From positions 1 to 49,441 of the forward strand of contig JAULBX010026341.1 in the NCBI GenBank assembly GCA_032358255.1: a stretch of 49,441 bases of DNA, written 5' to 3'. How positions within the stretch are numbered: the first letter of the stretch is position 1; every line of letters starts with the position of its first letter. The notes under the pieces were generated by a model. The model was not told where the DNA came from. It made no database searches and saw only the letters and a list, made by a program, of their open reading frames with translations. The position numbers were made by a program, and so were the translations under genes. Shown piece after piece: positions 11,202 through 22,600 of the stretch. This stretch comes from Heterotrichella gracilis. Taxonomy: Eukaryota > Sar > Xanthophyceae > Tribonematales > Xanthonemataceae.

Positions 11202-14200
11202 TCATGGGTTACCGGCATCACCAGCCACAGCCGCCACGGCAGTCTGCGGCTTGGCACCTGACTCCGCTCCCCCGCCAGTCATGATCCGCTTCCCGCCTGC
11301 CGTTTGCGCCCTACTGGCAGCAGCAGTGGCCGCCCTGCTGGCCTGTGTGCGTCTGGCTTGCTGCTCCTTGAGCACCAGCTGCAGGCGCTCGTTCACAATG
11401 AGCAGGGCATTGACGGGGTTGTTCAACACATCATCGCTGATGGTCACGCCCTCCTGCGGGTGTGTGTGTGGATGTGGGTGGGCGGGGATGGGGATGGGTA
11501 CACACGCTGGGGTGGATGTTGGTGGGTGGGCAGGAATGGGGATGGGTGCATGTTTGTGTGTGTGTATGTGTGTGTGCGCGTTGGCGGGTGGGTGTTGTTG
11601 TGAGTGGGTGGGCACGGGCGTGGTTGTGTGTGGTCATGGAGGTGGGCATTGGTTTTGTGTACGCGAACTTGTGCATCACACACTGTGTGGCAGAGAGTTT
11701 TCTTGGTTCCCACAACCCACCTCGTAGCGCTGCGTCAGTAGCTGCAGCTGCGCGTTTTCTGCCTTCAAGCGGCCGCGCTCCTCGTCAATCAGCTGCTTCT
11801 CAAGGAGGACCTGGGGAAGCAGGGAAGCGGGAGAATCATTTACACCATTTTACCGGATATAATCCGAATGAGCTCCATTCACATTTAGTAATCTGATTTT
11901 AATTTATTTATGTTAGTAAATTAAACAATCTTTTATATCAAGTAAATCATTTTCAGTCTAAAATATGCAGTGCCCTCCCATTCCACGAGCCAAAGTCTTG
12001 AAAACTGGCCTAGATCCAACCAAATGCGCTAAACCATGTCCTATATGAAAGGTACCCACCAACCTCGTCATTCTTACGCGTGCGGCAGATTGGATGCATT
12101 CACCACTACAGAGTTTACAAGACTTTACGCCATTTCACACTCTAAACCCTGGCTTTCAAATTCTAAACCCACCTTGTTGTAGCGCTTGAAGAAGTTGTCC
12201 AGGTACGCCTCCTTATCCACCGGCTTGCCATCGGGACCCCCCGCCCACGAGCTCCTGGCGCCATATCGAGCCAGGTCCTCCGCCATGGGGCCCGATTCCA
12301 GGTCCAAACCATCTTGTGACATGGTTTCTGAGTCGTCTGTGTGCTGCTGGGCTACCGCAGGCGGCTTCTTGGGGCTTGCCGAGGGCTGTTGCCGCATGCT
12401 GAGGCCTTCTGGGGCATCTGACATGTGGATGGCCTGTGCAGTTGCAAGTGGGGGTTTCAGTTGCTACATTTTGTTTGATGAGGATGGCAGATGCCTGCCA
12501 AATACATACCAATCCCATGAAATTGTAGTAATTGCACGATCACTAACAGCTCGCTGCGTGACGTGGGTTTTGCATGCATTTGCTATGCACCTTGATGCGC
12601 AAATTGGCCCCTAAAAACCCTAAACCCTAGACGCACCTTGATGCGCATATCAGGGTCATCAGCCCCTGCTTCCTCTTCACTGTTTCCCTGTTGGAACCCT
12701 TGCAATGGCTTCCCCCCAGGGCTACCCAGTGGCTTGCCTGCTCCCTCCACTTGCTGCTCCTCGGGCCCTTGCTGCTCAAGGATCGGCAGCGCATGCCGCT
12801 TGAAGTGCTGCACGATGCAAATTGGTTGAATTTGATTAATTGCGATTTCAAATTTGCGATGTTGCCGACCACCGCCACTCTGGCGTCTCAAGTTTTGGGA
12901 TAAGGTCAGGGCTAAAGGCGTAACAGACTGCAAAGGCGCTGGGATTTTGGTATGTGTGGCAGTTTGCTCCAGTTTGCGACACAGCAACCTCGAGCATGGC
13001 TCAGGGTTCTCACAAAAATCATGCATTTTGGGTAACACAATCCCTGCCTATCATGATAGGCTGCATAGCATCTCCTTGATTTTCCTCTTTCCTTTTCACC
13101 CGCACCTGGTATGCCTCCTGTGGGGTGTTGAAAGGTAGCACCTGATCCGCAGGCGCCTCCAGCTTGCGGCACAGCGAGGCAAGCTTCAAGATGCGCTCGC
13201 CGGTGCGCAGCTTGGCCTGAAGCTCCAGCTTGGCGGCAGCACTGCATGCGGAGTGGAGTTGGTTCCCAGCAAGTGATTATTAAATTGTACTTCGTTTCTA
13301 AATCAAAATAATTGTGCTTCATGTTTTTCATGTTCTTTTTCCTGCGCACGGCTGCTGCTTTTACAGTAGCTCGAATTTCGTTTCATTTCATTTCTTGCAC
13401 TCGTTGTTTGACATCAGCTTTGTGTAGTAGATCTTCTGCACACAAGGACTCCTACTCAGCCAAGCAAAAGATGATAATAAAATGTGTTCCTTTTGTCAGT
13501 TTTGATGGTTTAACATTTACCGCACCTATTAATTGACAGCAGCTTAATACGGTATGTCTGCTGCCTGCGGAACCCCTCCATGGCCCTGCGCAGCTGCTGG
13601 TAGTAGCGCACTATGTTCTCCTTCTCCTGGCGCAGCGCACCGTTCTGCTCCTCCCAGGTGTGCGTGGTGGACACGATCTTCAGGCGCCAGTGCTGGATGG
13701 TCTCCTGCAACAGCATTAATATGCAAATGTTTGAGATCCACTTATGGCAGGGTGGAAAGCGCTCTGGGTCAAGATGTGCACCCCCTCAATGGATGTGAGG
13801 ATATCACCTCAATCCCAATGCATATGGGCCATGTGTGCCAAGAATAAATAATCAGATTATGTAATGTTTTTTTCTGCGGCATGATGTATATGCATTGGTA
13901 CCTGGAGCTTCTGCACTGCCTTGGCCCGCTGTTCAATGAGGGTGGCTGCCTCAGCGTCTTTGTTGGACAGGATCTTCACCTCCTGAGCCTGCTCCTCAGT
14001 GGATTGAACATAACCCTGCGCAATGGCCATATCTGGTCACGATCACATGCAGGGACCAAATGGATAACGCTGCCGTCAGGAGGACTTTAATATATCACAT
14101 GATAAATTAAAGTCCTCCTGCTGCTGTTACAGTTGTCCATGCATTGTTTGGCATGCACTGTACAGTGCTAGTGCACGTTGTGGCAGGGCAGTCCCCCACA

Positions 14201-15801
14201 GTTCTGTAACCATGGCTACTTTGTTGGACGAGGCAACCATCTGTTGCAATGCAATACCTCACCCTAAACTCTAAACCCTAGATCTCCACGGATGGATCCC
14301 TGATGCTCATGCTAATACAGGCGCTGCAGCGCCTTGACTGGGACGCATCGTGCTCCATTATGGTGTGTACGCTCTCTTCACAAACATTTCATTAATGCAA
14401 TTTCCTGGCTACAGCATATTCTGCATTGGCTTTTCAAAGGCTTACCTGGTGCTCCTGCTGGAACAGTCGCTCCAGCTCCTCCTTCTGCCCCTCCAGGTAC
14501 ACCTTCATCACATTGTACTCCTCCTCGTGCTGGTTCTTGATCTCCTCACGGTCAGACTCAAACTGCATCTTCAGCTGCGTCTCAAGGTCCCGGTAGTGCT
14601 TCTCAAGGCCCACCACCACGTCGTTGATCTCCTTCTTCAGGCGGTTGTGGGAGGAGATGATCTCTGCCCGTTCACTGCAGGGCAGAGGGTGCGTGATTCA
14701 ATGGCAGGTAGAATGTGCTGTGGATGCGCAAAGGCTGTCAAGCCAGCTCGAGGCCAAAATACCAAAGGAATTCCCATCTTATGTATACCATGGATGCAAT
14801 TAATGCTTCTAAGTCATAAGAACCCGGCGTCCCATGGATACCCTAAGCGCAGGTCAGACAACTGCGCACATAAAGTTGGTTTGACACAGTTGGCTGCATC
14901 TTGAGCACCGCTGTGTGCTCTTCCTTTACCCACCTGTCATACTCCTTTTTTGCACATGAAGCATCCGCATCAAACTGCTGGTCCAGGGCAGCCACGCGAG
15001 AGCGCTGCAGCTCCAGCAGCTGGTCCACTGTCTGCAGATGCCCACCCAAGGCAGTCCTGTACTGCTCCTCAGCGTCCTCTATCTCCCTCTCCAGCCGCTG
15101 CAAGGCCAGGAGCCAACCTTGTACTCAGTGACAATGGCCCGTGGGTCTTGATGTAAAAAAACAAGAAAAACTCCACAACATTTATGACAGTTCATAACGG
15201 AGTAAATACCTAGTGGAGTTTTATTTTGTGTCAATAGAAGGTTCTCCCGTTCCACCATATGGCTATTGCATTTGTCAAGTTCTGACAGCCAAAGGTGATG
15301 TGGGGTGAACCCATGATGGCATACCTGTATGATGCCATCCTTCCTGTCCACCTCTCTCTCGTGCTGCTGTGCCAGGACTGCAATGTCTTTTTGCAGTTTC
15401 TCCACCTGAAGGCGGGTGACAGATATTTTGCCACTGCTGTTCTGTGAGGCTTGTCAAAGGGTAATTTGAAGCCACTGGATTGGAGGAATGAAGTCTTACC
15501 TTTGCTCTGCGCATGATTTGAATCCATTTTGCGTTGACCTTGGCTTTGTTGACCCTTGTCAGCTCAGCCTCTCGCCGAAACCTTTCCTGCGTCTCCTTCT
15601 TGTGCAGCTCTGCTTTGGCTTCAGCATCAAGTCTGGTTTGATCATATTGCCTCTGAAGCCTTGCCAGCTTCTGTTCTTCCATCTCCTTCTTCTTCTGCAC
15701 AGGGTTCGAACCACTGTCAGGTCACACCACCACTACATGTCTTGGAAAAAAACAGGCAGGAACAGTGTGCTGTATACCTTCCCCTTGGCCTTTGGAGCCA
15801 T
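11202..15801 (-). CDS. DRC2: dynein regulatory complex subunit 2 (CCDC65/FAP250)
   Basis: Coiled-coil core subunit of the nexin link between outer doublets of the axoneme; it pairs with DRC1 and is required for normal ciliary beating. Twelve exons in consistent phase give 631 aa: 15801-15778, 15694-15500, 15405-15325, 15097-14934, 14674-14446, 14015-13902, 13704-13526, 13241-13106, 12807-12637, 12433-12173, 11810-11721, 11453-11202. Family landmarks in order: lysine-rich start (MAPKAKGK then KKKEMEEQKLARL), VNAKWIQIMRRAK, EDAEEQYRTALGGHLQTVDQ, ESDREEIKNQHEEEYNVMK, LRTGERILKLASLCRKLE, FFKRYNKV and ISDDVLNNPVNALLIVN near the C-terminus, matching animal DRC2. Almost wholly helical, no membrane segments. 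An Ala/Thr/Gly-rich tail follows the conserved end. Exon 1 is only 24 nt; its start is supported by frame and family resemblance. It is divergent from NCAPG2. Confidence 0.93.
11456..11650. repeat. GT-rich simple-sequence tract in a DRC2 intron
   Basis: Purine/thymine-rich low-complexity DNA with repeated GTGTGTG, GGGATGGGGATGGGT and GTGGGTGGG blocks immediately beyond the acceptor of the last exon. On the coding strand it forms a long CA/CCCA-rich polypyrimidine-like tract. It gives spurious long frames on both strands. Confidence 0.8.
14077..14120. repeat. perfect 15-bp inverted repeat
   Basis: Arms CAGGAGGACTTTAAT and ATTAAAGTCCTCCTG flank a 14-nt AT-rich loop, within the DRC2 intron just upstream (in sense) of exon 14015-13902. 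It could be a miniature element end or a structured intron element. Confidence 0.85.
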
Positions 15802-16639
15802 GCTTCTGATATTTCAACTAGCCCAGTTGCAGTAGAGCAGTGTCTATCTCCTGCAGGGAACAGACAACAACGGGGGGCACTGTCAAGCTCAAACTGCCTC
15901 TGTGAAAGCTGTAAAGGGTCCCAGCCAGACAGCAAGATGCCCACCTTGTATACCATATAAGCTCGACGGTAGGAAGTTCGGGTGTATCACAGCATTCTGA
16001 CAGCTCAAAGTGAGCTCTTATGCAGGGACCGCCACCAGTGAGACTTGTGCGTGTTGGGTGGTGTGGGACCGGGACATGCCGATGTGGATGCCGATGATGT
16101 CAACAGTCCCTCAGAACATATTGGAGGTCTCGCAACCGTGCGAACTGGTGATTTTAGCAGAGAAGAGCCACGAAAATACTTTGAAGGGCTGCAGCCAAAG
16201 TCAGGCAACCCAGGCCTCGTGGCTCTTTTTCCAGCAGTGCCCACTTCACAGTGGTTGTCACGAAAGCGCAGTGCTTCTAACAACTCAAAGACGTAGCAAC
16301 GACATTAACAGGAGTTACACAAGACTCCAGCGCTAACGACTTCACTGATAAACTCCTGGAGCCTCACGGAATCCGGGGCAAGGGGTGTGTATTACGTTAA
16401 CCACAAAGATCCTAACAACTGATGTCACCTGTCAAGGACACACAAGACTCATCCTGTGTGGTTTATCGTAATAAAGCACATCAGCCTAGAAGTTTCGCCT
16501 TGTTTTTGGCCAGGCAACCCGCTGACCGGTTCGCACTTCGCTTCGCCCTCGTCAACGGTGGATGGTCAGAGAGGGACTAGTTTGAAAACCATAAGCACCA
16601 AGTCAACGTAAACCGTCTCCTTCAGCCGGTTAGGACAGG
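15802..16639. promoter_or_regulatory. divergent spacer between DRC2 and NCAPG2
   Basis: About 840 bp separate the two oppositely oriented start codons, so both promoters and 5' UTRs must lie here unless non-coding first exons exist. I see no coding exon and no TATA box I would defend. Confidence 0.6.
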
Positions 16640-19600
16640 ATGTCGCTGACCATCAAGCAAACGGAGTTCTTGCAGGCCCTGCAGGAGGCCACGGGCCAGG
16701 CGTTTTTGAACTTCGTCACCCGTCATGTATGCATGCATTGCACAGCCAAACCGCTGCACTGCACAGAAACTGGCGCACACTTGATGCGAACACCCCTTAT
16801 CAAACATCCACGTTTGTCAGAAATGGTGCCCACTTTCGTCTGACCGGTCACACTCGCTTGGGTCATCTTGTTTACTTGTTTTAGAGTTGGCTATGCAAAC
16901 TGCGCAAGCTTCCATTTTGAGTCTTCCTGTGGCTGCTCTTGCAACCCTTTGCTTGCTGCCATCGCCATTTTTTAGCACCTGGACTATCTCACTTAACTGC
17001 AACCTTTTACCTGACCACTCTTCACTCTCCATCACCCTACCCAGCACCTCCCAGCAGGCTTGCCACACTTCTCACTTGCCATTCTTCACTTGCTGCCCTT
17101 GTCATTCTCCACTTCCAGTCCACTCAGCTGAAAGGTATTCTTCTCCCTTGCCTGTAGCATGCCAGAAGTGACGAGTTCAAGTTTGAAGAGCTGTTACAAA
17201 CATGGCCCCAGTCAGCACACCCCGCACTCAGCCAGGGACTCAAACAGCAGGTGCGCTGCAAAAGCACACGAAACCCACCCACCCACCCACGCACACTTGC
17301 ATACACCACCCACCCACACCACACACCCATGCACACCACCCCTGCAGACAATGTTCCACTCCCAGCATTTACAGTTTCCAAAAGTCCTGCTGGAGCCAGT
17401 GCAATGCATACAGAGTGCAGGCCTGGCACCCACCCACCAGCACAGCCACCAGAGCAGTTGCATAGGCTTCTCACTCTGAAACCCGCACCCTAAACCCTAC
17501 ACCCTGCACCAAGCTGCCTGCCACACCCACCGCACCTTTTCGCCTCCTGCGCCACCTTCTTGCTGCTGCTGCTATGCTTCGGGACAGGCAGAAAAGATGG
17601 CGTTCTTTACATCTCGCTGTTGACATACTTCCCGCTCCCCACCCAGTTGACCAGGCGCTTGCCGCAGTGCACAGCAGCCCTGAGGAGTGCATACTTACTC
17701 TACCAGCCCACCCTAAATAGGAACCCTACCTACCATATTGCCTGTTGACCCCAAAATGTTGTTTACTTTATCTGCTTTTCATCCCTGCTTCCACACGCGG
17801 GTTGTCCAGGCCCAGGCAGCCCACAGCAACCCGGGTGAGTACCATGGACCCAAACATGTTACGAACTTAACCATATATTATAAAACTTTTAAAATTGGGG
17901 GAATATCTACAAAAGAATTCCAACTACCGTATCTTCCATTCCCATTCACAGGTCGACCAGGCCCTAGCAGCAGTCTACAGCGACCCCGAGGAGTGGGACC
18001 CAAGTGGCGCCACGCCAGCACCCGCAAGCACGCAGCAACACAGGGTAAGCCCCGCTAACTTAGCAAATCCTCCTGCTCCCTCAAACGCACATACCCTCCA
18101 AGGCCTAGGGCACTTCTGGCCAACAGCACCCTGGCATACACACCCTGCGTAAGCCCTTCACGGCATGCCCTGCCAGCGGCAACCCTTCCAGGATTAGCTG
18201 ACACCATGCTAAGCGAATAGAGGTCACGGGCGGGAGCTGACACAACATACGCACCGATTTGCAAATCCTAAACCCTCCTTTCCCTCTTGCAGGCCCTGGC
18301 AGCGGCCACCCTAGTAGGGTTGGCTGACCTGATGCGGGTGGCGGTGGTGGGTGGGTGGCTGGATGGGCAGGGCGGCATGCTTGAGGTGGCTCAGAAGCTG
18401 CATGACGACGCAATGCTGGTAAGGCTGGCATACGACCGTAGATCTACATCTAGATCTAGATCTATAAGATATAGACCCTACACACCAACCAAATCCTGTC
18501 GGCTTTTGCGTTGCGCGGATTAGCAGGCACACTTGAGGCACTATTTTCTGTGCCTCTTAACACCTGCGATTGGCAGGGGAATGCCATGGGTGGTGGCTTG
18601 CAAGCTAATGTCCCACTTCGATCCTTTTTTGTAGGAGGTCCCTGACCTGCTGGACGTCCAGGAGGCTGTTGCGCACAGTGCCTGGGGCCATGTACGTATA
18701 GTAAACTAAAATCAATCTAATAAAAGGTAAAGCTCTTAATGTCCACTTCCACCCTTTGCCGCAGGAGGTTCCAGATCTGCCTGACGTCCAGGAGGCTGTT
18801 GCCCGCCTGTGCATGGAGCTGTGGCGCAAAGATGTGCCTGACAAGGAGGGGCTGGTCACCCAGGTGCTGCCATACTCGCTGCAGAAAGCGCTGGAGACAG
18901 GTGGGCCCTAAATCCTAAAGCCAAACCCTGATCTCTAGACTTTCGTAACCTTAGACGGAAAAGGTTGGCTCCAGACCCAAAATCCCTGCCAGCGATGACG
19001 TGGACGTGTCACACATGGGTGGAGTGTAAGTACATGAAGAGTTTGTTTTGCATCTGTATAAAGGATGACTTGTGCATGTTATCATTTGTTACCCTTTCCT
19101 GCTGCGCCACAGGCCATGCCACGGATATCAAGCGCTGCTCGGAGCTGCTCGGAGCTGCGCAGCGTGATGCTGCTGCTGGATTTTTATATGAAAGCATCTC
19201 AGACATGAACTGCTCGAGCCCTGAACCCCAAAGCCTTGTAGAATCCCCCCCCCATTACTGTGGAAAAAAAATGGTGCACATTTCTCGCGCACACACTCCA
19301 TTGTTTTGCCACCGCAGGCCGTGCCGCGGATGTGAAGCGGTGCTCGGAGCTGCGCAGCGTGATGCCGCTGCTGGATTTCGATGACGAGAGCATCGCAGAC
19401 ATGAAGCGCCTGCTGCTGCGCGCACTGTTTGCGCCTGGCTTCTTGCGCAGCGTCGAGGGCAGGAGGTTCTTGGCCAGCTTGTTCACGCTGCAGGTGTGGT
19501 GGTGGTTGAGGGGGATCAAAGGGATAAATGATCGTTGATATATGATTCAATTGACATGTTTTTTGTATAATCCTGGTTCCTGGCCAGCCTTTTCACGCTG

Positions 19601-22600
19601 CAGGTGCGGTGGTGGTGGGGGGGGCAATAGGTGTTGGCAATGGAGGGTGTGGTGGTGGTGGTGGCTGTGGCTGTGGTGGTGTGTGTGGTGGCGCCTGCGT
19701 TCCTGCGCAGCGCCGAGGGCAGGAGGTTCCTGGCCAGCCTGTTTACCCTGCAGGTGTGGTGATGGGTTGAGGAGATGAAAAGAAGTGTTGATCTATGAAT
19801 AAATGGATTTTATTGTTTATTACTACCTTACTTTGAAACGAATATCAGATACTGTAGTGCTAGTAAGGTTTTGCGCAACCAGTTGAAAAAAGAAGACTAA
19901 TCCAACTTATGTCATCCAACAAAATAGAATGTATCAAAACACGCTACTCATATCCTGTACCCCCCTGCTGCAGCCCCAGCTGGTGCGTGAGGCCACCGCC
20001 AGCGTGACGAAGCCAAATACCACCAGAACGCTGCAAACGTTAATCCTACTGAAAAGCTGCCAATGCCTTCAATTGTAATTTCAAAATGCCCTCAAAGATA
20101 TTTAGGGCTTTTCACGTTACAACCATCCCCCATTAATTGCTATTTTTCCTCTGCCGCAGCCCCAGCTGGTGCGCGAGGCCACTGCCATCGTGCGCAACCA
20201 GGTGCCCTCGGGCAGGCGCAGCGTGCTGGATGCATACGGGGAGGTGGTCGCGGGGGCATGGCGCCACTCTGCAGGGGCCTGTCGGGAGGAGGTAGAGAGC
20301 ACGCTGGTGCAGGTGGGGCACTGCGCTATAAACCCTGAAACCATGCCCAAGGAGATAAGCCCTAAAGCCCTTGATCTTGAACCCTAGCGCAGCTGGTTGC
20401 ATTAGGTAGTGGTCCATGGGAGAGGTGGTGGCGGGGGCATGGCGCCACTTGGCAGGGGCCTGCCAAGCGGATGTGGAGGGCATTACATTCAACCCTGAAT
20501 TACCTAGGCATCACATTTATCTCCAATGCCCCAAATGAACTCCACCATGACCGCCAACCTGCCCCCCCACCCGACTAAACCCCCACCTTCCCATCCCCAG
20601 GGCCTGATCAGCTCTTGTCTGTCATGCTCCTCACCCACCCTGGCCGCTCACCTCCCCCAGATACTGCCCCCCCTCCACGCACTCAAAAGCTTGCACTTCA
20701 AAACACTTCCCCTATGGCGCCCACATACCCTCTCCTCTTCCTCCCTTCATTAAAGTTTTTCTTCAAACCTCCTACTTATCCCCCATCATCTCTTCCCCAT
20801 CCCCAGGGCCTGATCAGCTCTTGTCTGTCATGCTCCTCACCCACCCTGGCCGCTCACCTGCGCCGGGTGCTGGCACCCTCCATGCACTCAAAGGCCTGCA
20901 GCTCAAAACACCCTACAACCTCCCCTTATGCTGCCCACACCCCTTTGCCCCTCCTCCCGTTTATAAATTGTTTTCCAACCCGCTACTTTTAACCCCACAA
21001 CCTCCCCATCCCCAGGGCCTGATCAGCTCCTGCCTGTCATGCTCCTCACCCACCCTGGCCGCACACCTGCGCCGGGTGCTGGCACCCCTGCACGCGCTCA
21101 AGACATGCCCAGGGGTGGAGGCCGCGCTGTTTCGCCTGCACCAGCCACTGCTTTTCCGGGCGCTGGCTGCTGCCAATGGGGGGGTGAGGCGCAACGCGCT
21201 GGAGCTGCTGGTGGAGGTGTTTCCGCTCGTGGTAGGTGGCGGTGGGTGGGTGTTTTAGCTCATGCTGAGATGTGGGTGGTGGTGGTGGTGGTGGGTGGTA
21301 TATGGCGCTGTTTCGCCTGCACCGGCCACTCCTGCTGAAAGCGCTGGCAGCTGGCGTGGGGTGGCGGCGCTCACACATCGGTTGGCTGATGCGTGGGGCG
21401 ACGAGGCGCCAGGCGTGCGGGTGGTGGCGCCCACACACAATAAAACCTAAAAACCCAAAACTGTTACCGAAATCCTAGCAACCCCATGCAAAGGCCATGT
21501 TGACCCCATATCAAGGGTAATAAGGTAACATTAGTCCCATTATTATCTTGTTACCCTTGCCCCATACAGAAGCCTGAGAGCCGTAATAGCCCATCCATTG
21601 CCCCACAGGACCCCTCAGGGAGTCGTGAAGACACAGCTGCCCTGCTGCACCGCCAGGTGGCAGCGCTGGCCGACGGGTTGGGTGACGAGGCGCCAGGCGT
21701 GCGGGTGGTTGCGGTGGGTGGTACCTGCAGCGTGCTGAGCCGCATGTGGGAGCTGCTACCGGGTCCGGTCACTGCCACGCTCATCAAGAGGCTGGCAGGT
21801 GGGTGGTTACTCGTATGGTGATGCTAGTAATGATTGTAGTGGTGGCGGCGGTGGCGGTGTTGGTGGTGTAGGCAAGGGTAATAGATAGTAGTAGGTTGCT
21901 GTATCATTTTGTGCTGTTTTCATTTGTAAGTACATTGATTTCTAGTGTCCTCTGTAAACGCATGAAGGTACTCATTTTCCAACCCCCTTCCCTTTGCAGA
22001 AGACCTTGCCTTTGACGCCTCGAGCCCCGCGGTGCGGGCGGCTGTGCTGGAGGGTTTTGCGCTGCTGCTGAAGAACCCCCTGAGCCACCCCATCATGCGC
22101 CTGAGCCTCAAGGGCGTGGCGGGGCACATCTGTGACGCCAGCCTCAAAGTCAGGGTGGCCGCTGCTGACCTGCTGCTGGAAATGAGGTAAGCAAACTCTA
22201 CCCTTTCAAACCCTATAGGAAGTCCCTGAGCTGGCTCTTACCTGCTCCCGCGCAATTCTTAAATGCTCAAATCTAAACCCCACACGCACCTGCACAACAT
22301 TCCATATCACGAGCTTGTCCCCAAAAGCGAAGCTGCTGTGATGGCAGGCGACGCGCGCCACCAATGCACCGCCGCACCCTACACCCTTCATCCATACACA
22401 CTGGACCACCTCCAAACCCTAGCTTCTTGACCTCATGCCCTAAACCTTAAAACTTCAAACCCCGCAGGCACCTGCACGACGTGTTTAACGAGCTGGCCTC
22501 CCAGGAGGGGCTGCTGGCAGTCATGGTGGGGGACGCGCCACCATGCGCCGCCGCATCCATCGCCTGCTGCTGGCCACACTGCTCCCGCCTCAACCCCAAA

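Noticed and set aside
11011-11727. Plus-strand Cys/Val/Gly-rich frame of about 240 codons
   Set aside because: Antisense to the last DRC2 exon plus the GT-rich tract in its intron.
17158-17493. Longer plus-strand Thr/His/Pro-rich frames
   Set aside because: Generated by the CCCACCCAC simple repeat beyond the donor of the short NCAPG2 exon 17158-17250.
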